Source: Pseudomonas berkeleyensis
GTDB lineage: Bacteria; Pseudomonadota; Gammaproteobacteria; Pseudomonadales; Pseudomonadaceae
Direction: 5' to 3'
Assembly: GCF_014109765.1 (NCBI RefSeq)
Contig: NZ_CP059139.1
Location: 4,710,501 to 4,774,500, forward strand
DNA length: 64,000 nt
Program-made: the position numbers and the translations under genes
Notes under the pieces: model-generated
Told to the model about the DNA's origin: nothing
What the model saw: the letters and a program-made list of their open reading frames with translations, nothing else
Database searches by the model: none
Shown: positions 60,506 to 64,000 of the stretch, piece by piece
Position numbering within the stretch: the stretch's first letter is position 1
Layout: each line of letters begins with the position of its first letter

Positions 60506-60976
60506 TTAGAAGCGGTAGTGCGAGAAAGCTTTGTTGGCCTCAGCCATACGGTGCACGTCTTCACGCTTCTTGACAGCAGCGCCTTTGCCTTCAGCAGCAT
60601 CCAACAGCTCACCAGCCAGACGCAGAGCCATGGACTTCTCACCGCGCTTGCGCGCGAAGTCCACCAGCCAGCGCATAGCCAGGGCGTTACGACGGGACGG
60701 ACGAACTTCGACCGGAACCTGGTAGGTAGCACCGCCTACACGGCGGGACTTGACTTCGACCAGCGGAGCGATGGCGTCGAGAGCTTTCTCGAAGATTTCC
60801 AGGGGATCGCTGTTCTTGCGTGCTTTGACAGTGTCCAGAGCACCGTAAACGATGCGCTCGGCCACGGCCTTCTTGCCGCTTTCCATCACGTGGTTCATGA
60901 ATTTGGCGAGAATCTGACTTCCGTACTTCGGATCGTCCAGAATCTCACGCTTTGCTGCTACACGACGTCTTGGCAT
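60506..60976 (-). CDS. rpsG: Ribosomal protein S7
   Basis: 156 residues. [30 protein letters not shown] opening, then [24 protein letters not shown]. Initiates 30S head assembly; in E. coli S7 is the str operon repressor. Ends without the long C-terminal extension of E. coli K-12 S7. Lies 102 bp after rpsL. Confidence 0.98.
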   Translation of the reverse strand: MPRRRVAAKREILDDPKYGSQILAKFMNHVMESGKKAVAERIVYGALDTVKARKNSDPLEIFEKALDAIAPLVEVKSRRVGGATYQVPVEVRPSRRNALAMRWLVDFARKRGEKSMALRLAGELLDAAEGKGAAVKKREDVHRMAEANKAFSHYRF

Positions 60977-61078
60977 GATAAGCCCTCAAACGGTCTTCAG
61001 GTTAGCCCGGGACTGACGGCAAAACCGCGCCCGACCTTACTCTTATCGACTCAACTAAATATAAAGATTCAAGCAGCC

Positions 61079-61450
61079 TTATTTCGGACGCTTGGTACCG
61101 TACTTGGAACGACCTTGCTTACGGTCTTTGACGCCGGAGGTATCCAGCGAACCACGCACGGTGTGGTAGCGCACACCCGGAAGGTCCTTTACACGACCGC
61201 CACGGATCAGCACGACGCTGTGCTCTTGCAGGTTGTGGCCTTCACCACCGATGTACGAAGAAACTTCGTAACCATTGGTCAGACGCACGCGGCACACTTT
61301 ACGCAGTGCCGAGTTAGGTTTCTTCGGCGTGGTGGTGTACACGCGGGTGCACACGCCACGACGCTGCGGGCAGTTCTGCAGCGCAGGCACGTCGGATTTC
61401 TCGACGATGCGCTTACGCGGCTGACGTACCAGCTGGTTGATAGTTGCCAT
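61079..61450 (-). CDS. rpsL: Ribosomal protein S12
   Basis: 123 residues. Streptomycin-target residues Lys 43 ([11 protein letters not shown]) and Lys 88 ([12 protein letters not shown]) are wild type; Asp 89 next to Lys 88 is the methylthiolation site. First gene of the str operon. Starts behind two hairpins that separate it from rpoC. Confidence 0.99.
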   Translation of the reverse strand: MATINQLVRQPRKRIVEKSDVPALQNCPQRRGVCTRVYTTTPKKPNSALRKVCRVRLTNGYEVSSYIGGEGHNLQEHSVVLIRGGRVKDLPGVRYHTVRGSLDTSGVKDRKQGRSKYGTKRPK

Positions 61451-61497
61451 CTACTAGCTCCACTGTTGTCTTTCGACGCTATTTACCTACACACAAA

Positions 61498-61530
61498 TAA
61501 ATTTGGCAGAGCCAAGCCCTGCCAAATTTA
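61498..61530 (-). terminator. Second hairpin between rpoC and rpsL
   Basis: TAAATTTGGCAG and CTGCCAAATTTA form a perfect 12-bp stem. On the minus strand it is followed by TTTGTGTG after the TTTA of its 3' arm, a moderate terminator. It lies 48 bp before rpsL. Confidence 0.7.
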
Positions 61531-61573
61531 GGGGTGCATGAGTCTAAAGAGACCCGCGCCCCCAGTCAAGGCA

Positions 61574-61601
61574 AAGCCCCGCTAGCGAACTAGCGAGGCT
61601 T
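61574..61601 (-). terminator. rpoC terminator hairpin
   Basis: AGCCTCGCTA and TAGCGGGGCT (one mismatch), followed by TTGCCTTG. It starts 5 bp after the rpoC stop and is the first of two tandem hairpins. Confidence 0.65.
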
Positions 61602-61605
61602 CGAC

Positions 61606-64000
<2,395 letters not shown>

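Noticed and set aside
58334..61531. A 1065-residue open frame on the plus strand opposite fusA, rpsG and rpsL
   Set aside because: It is an antisense shadow of highly conserved genes caused by codon bias; no start signals or family resemblance.

Overview
The window is a chromosomal segment of a gamma-proteobacterium, almost certainly a Pseudomonas. The gene order ispA-dxs, nrdR-ribD-ribE-ribBA-ribH-nusB-thiL-pgpA, oprG-epimerase, ssb-MFS-uvrA-bfr and the S10/spc/alpha ribosomal block follows P. aeruginosa closely. The high GC content and the REP-like repeats (GGAGCGGCTTCAGCCGCGA) also fit. Assignment to the P. mendocina/oleovorans side of the genus is only inference. No IS element, prophage, CRISPR array, tRNA or rRNA gene was found.

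Layout. 1-7.5 kb (+): the end of ispA, a small DUF2388 protein, a 1090-residue single-chain acyl-CoA carboxylase with an epoxide-hydrolase-like enzyme, then dxs. 7.5-10.6 kb: a cobalamin riboswitch and btuB, convergent with a btuF-like gene. 10.6-19.7 kb (-): riboflavin and thiamine cofactor genes (nrdR-ribD; FMN riboswitch-ribE-ribBA-ribH-nusB-thiL-pgpA; ribA) with small envelope genes. 19.9-26.1 kb: lipoprotein, methyltransferase, CnoX-like thioredoxin, and a zinc-starvation cluster (Zur box, His-rich ZrgA-like protein, ABC ATPase and permease, DUF3299 protein). 26.2-31.1 kb (-): a complete TonB2/TtpC-type energy-transduction operon behind a Fur-box-like site. 31.2-35.1 kb: oprG with an ANR box, two sugar-nucleotide enzymes, and a divergent HxlR regulator/GST pair. 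35.1-42.9 kb: ssb, a YajR-like MFS protein, uvrA, a ferritin and katG. 43.1-64 kb (-): rplQ back to rpoC, covering the alpha, spc, S10 and str ribosomal operons.

How it works together. Much of the first half is metal and cofactor economy: B12 uptake under riboswitch control, flavin synthesis under FMN control, zinc-responsive and iron-responsive envelope systems, and iron storage next to peroxide defence. The second half is the translation core. It is cut into transcription units by terminator/promoter junctions at rpoC|rpsL, tuf|rpsJ, rpsN|rpsH and rpmJ|rpsM.

Most novel-looking points: (1) a 321-bp insertion-like gap between rpsN and rpsH carrying a 118-bp imperfect palindrome, three hairpins and a promoter-like sequence; (2) a 17-codon leader ORF below the FMN riboswitch that overlaps the ribE start, with its Shine-Dalgarno abutting a hairpin; (3) the complete TonB2-type operon lying between the zinc operon and oprG; (4) the carboxylase/hydrolase pair splitting ispA from dxs. 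No wholly unknown multi-gene system was identified. These are regulatory and genomic-context novelties.
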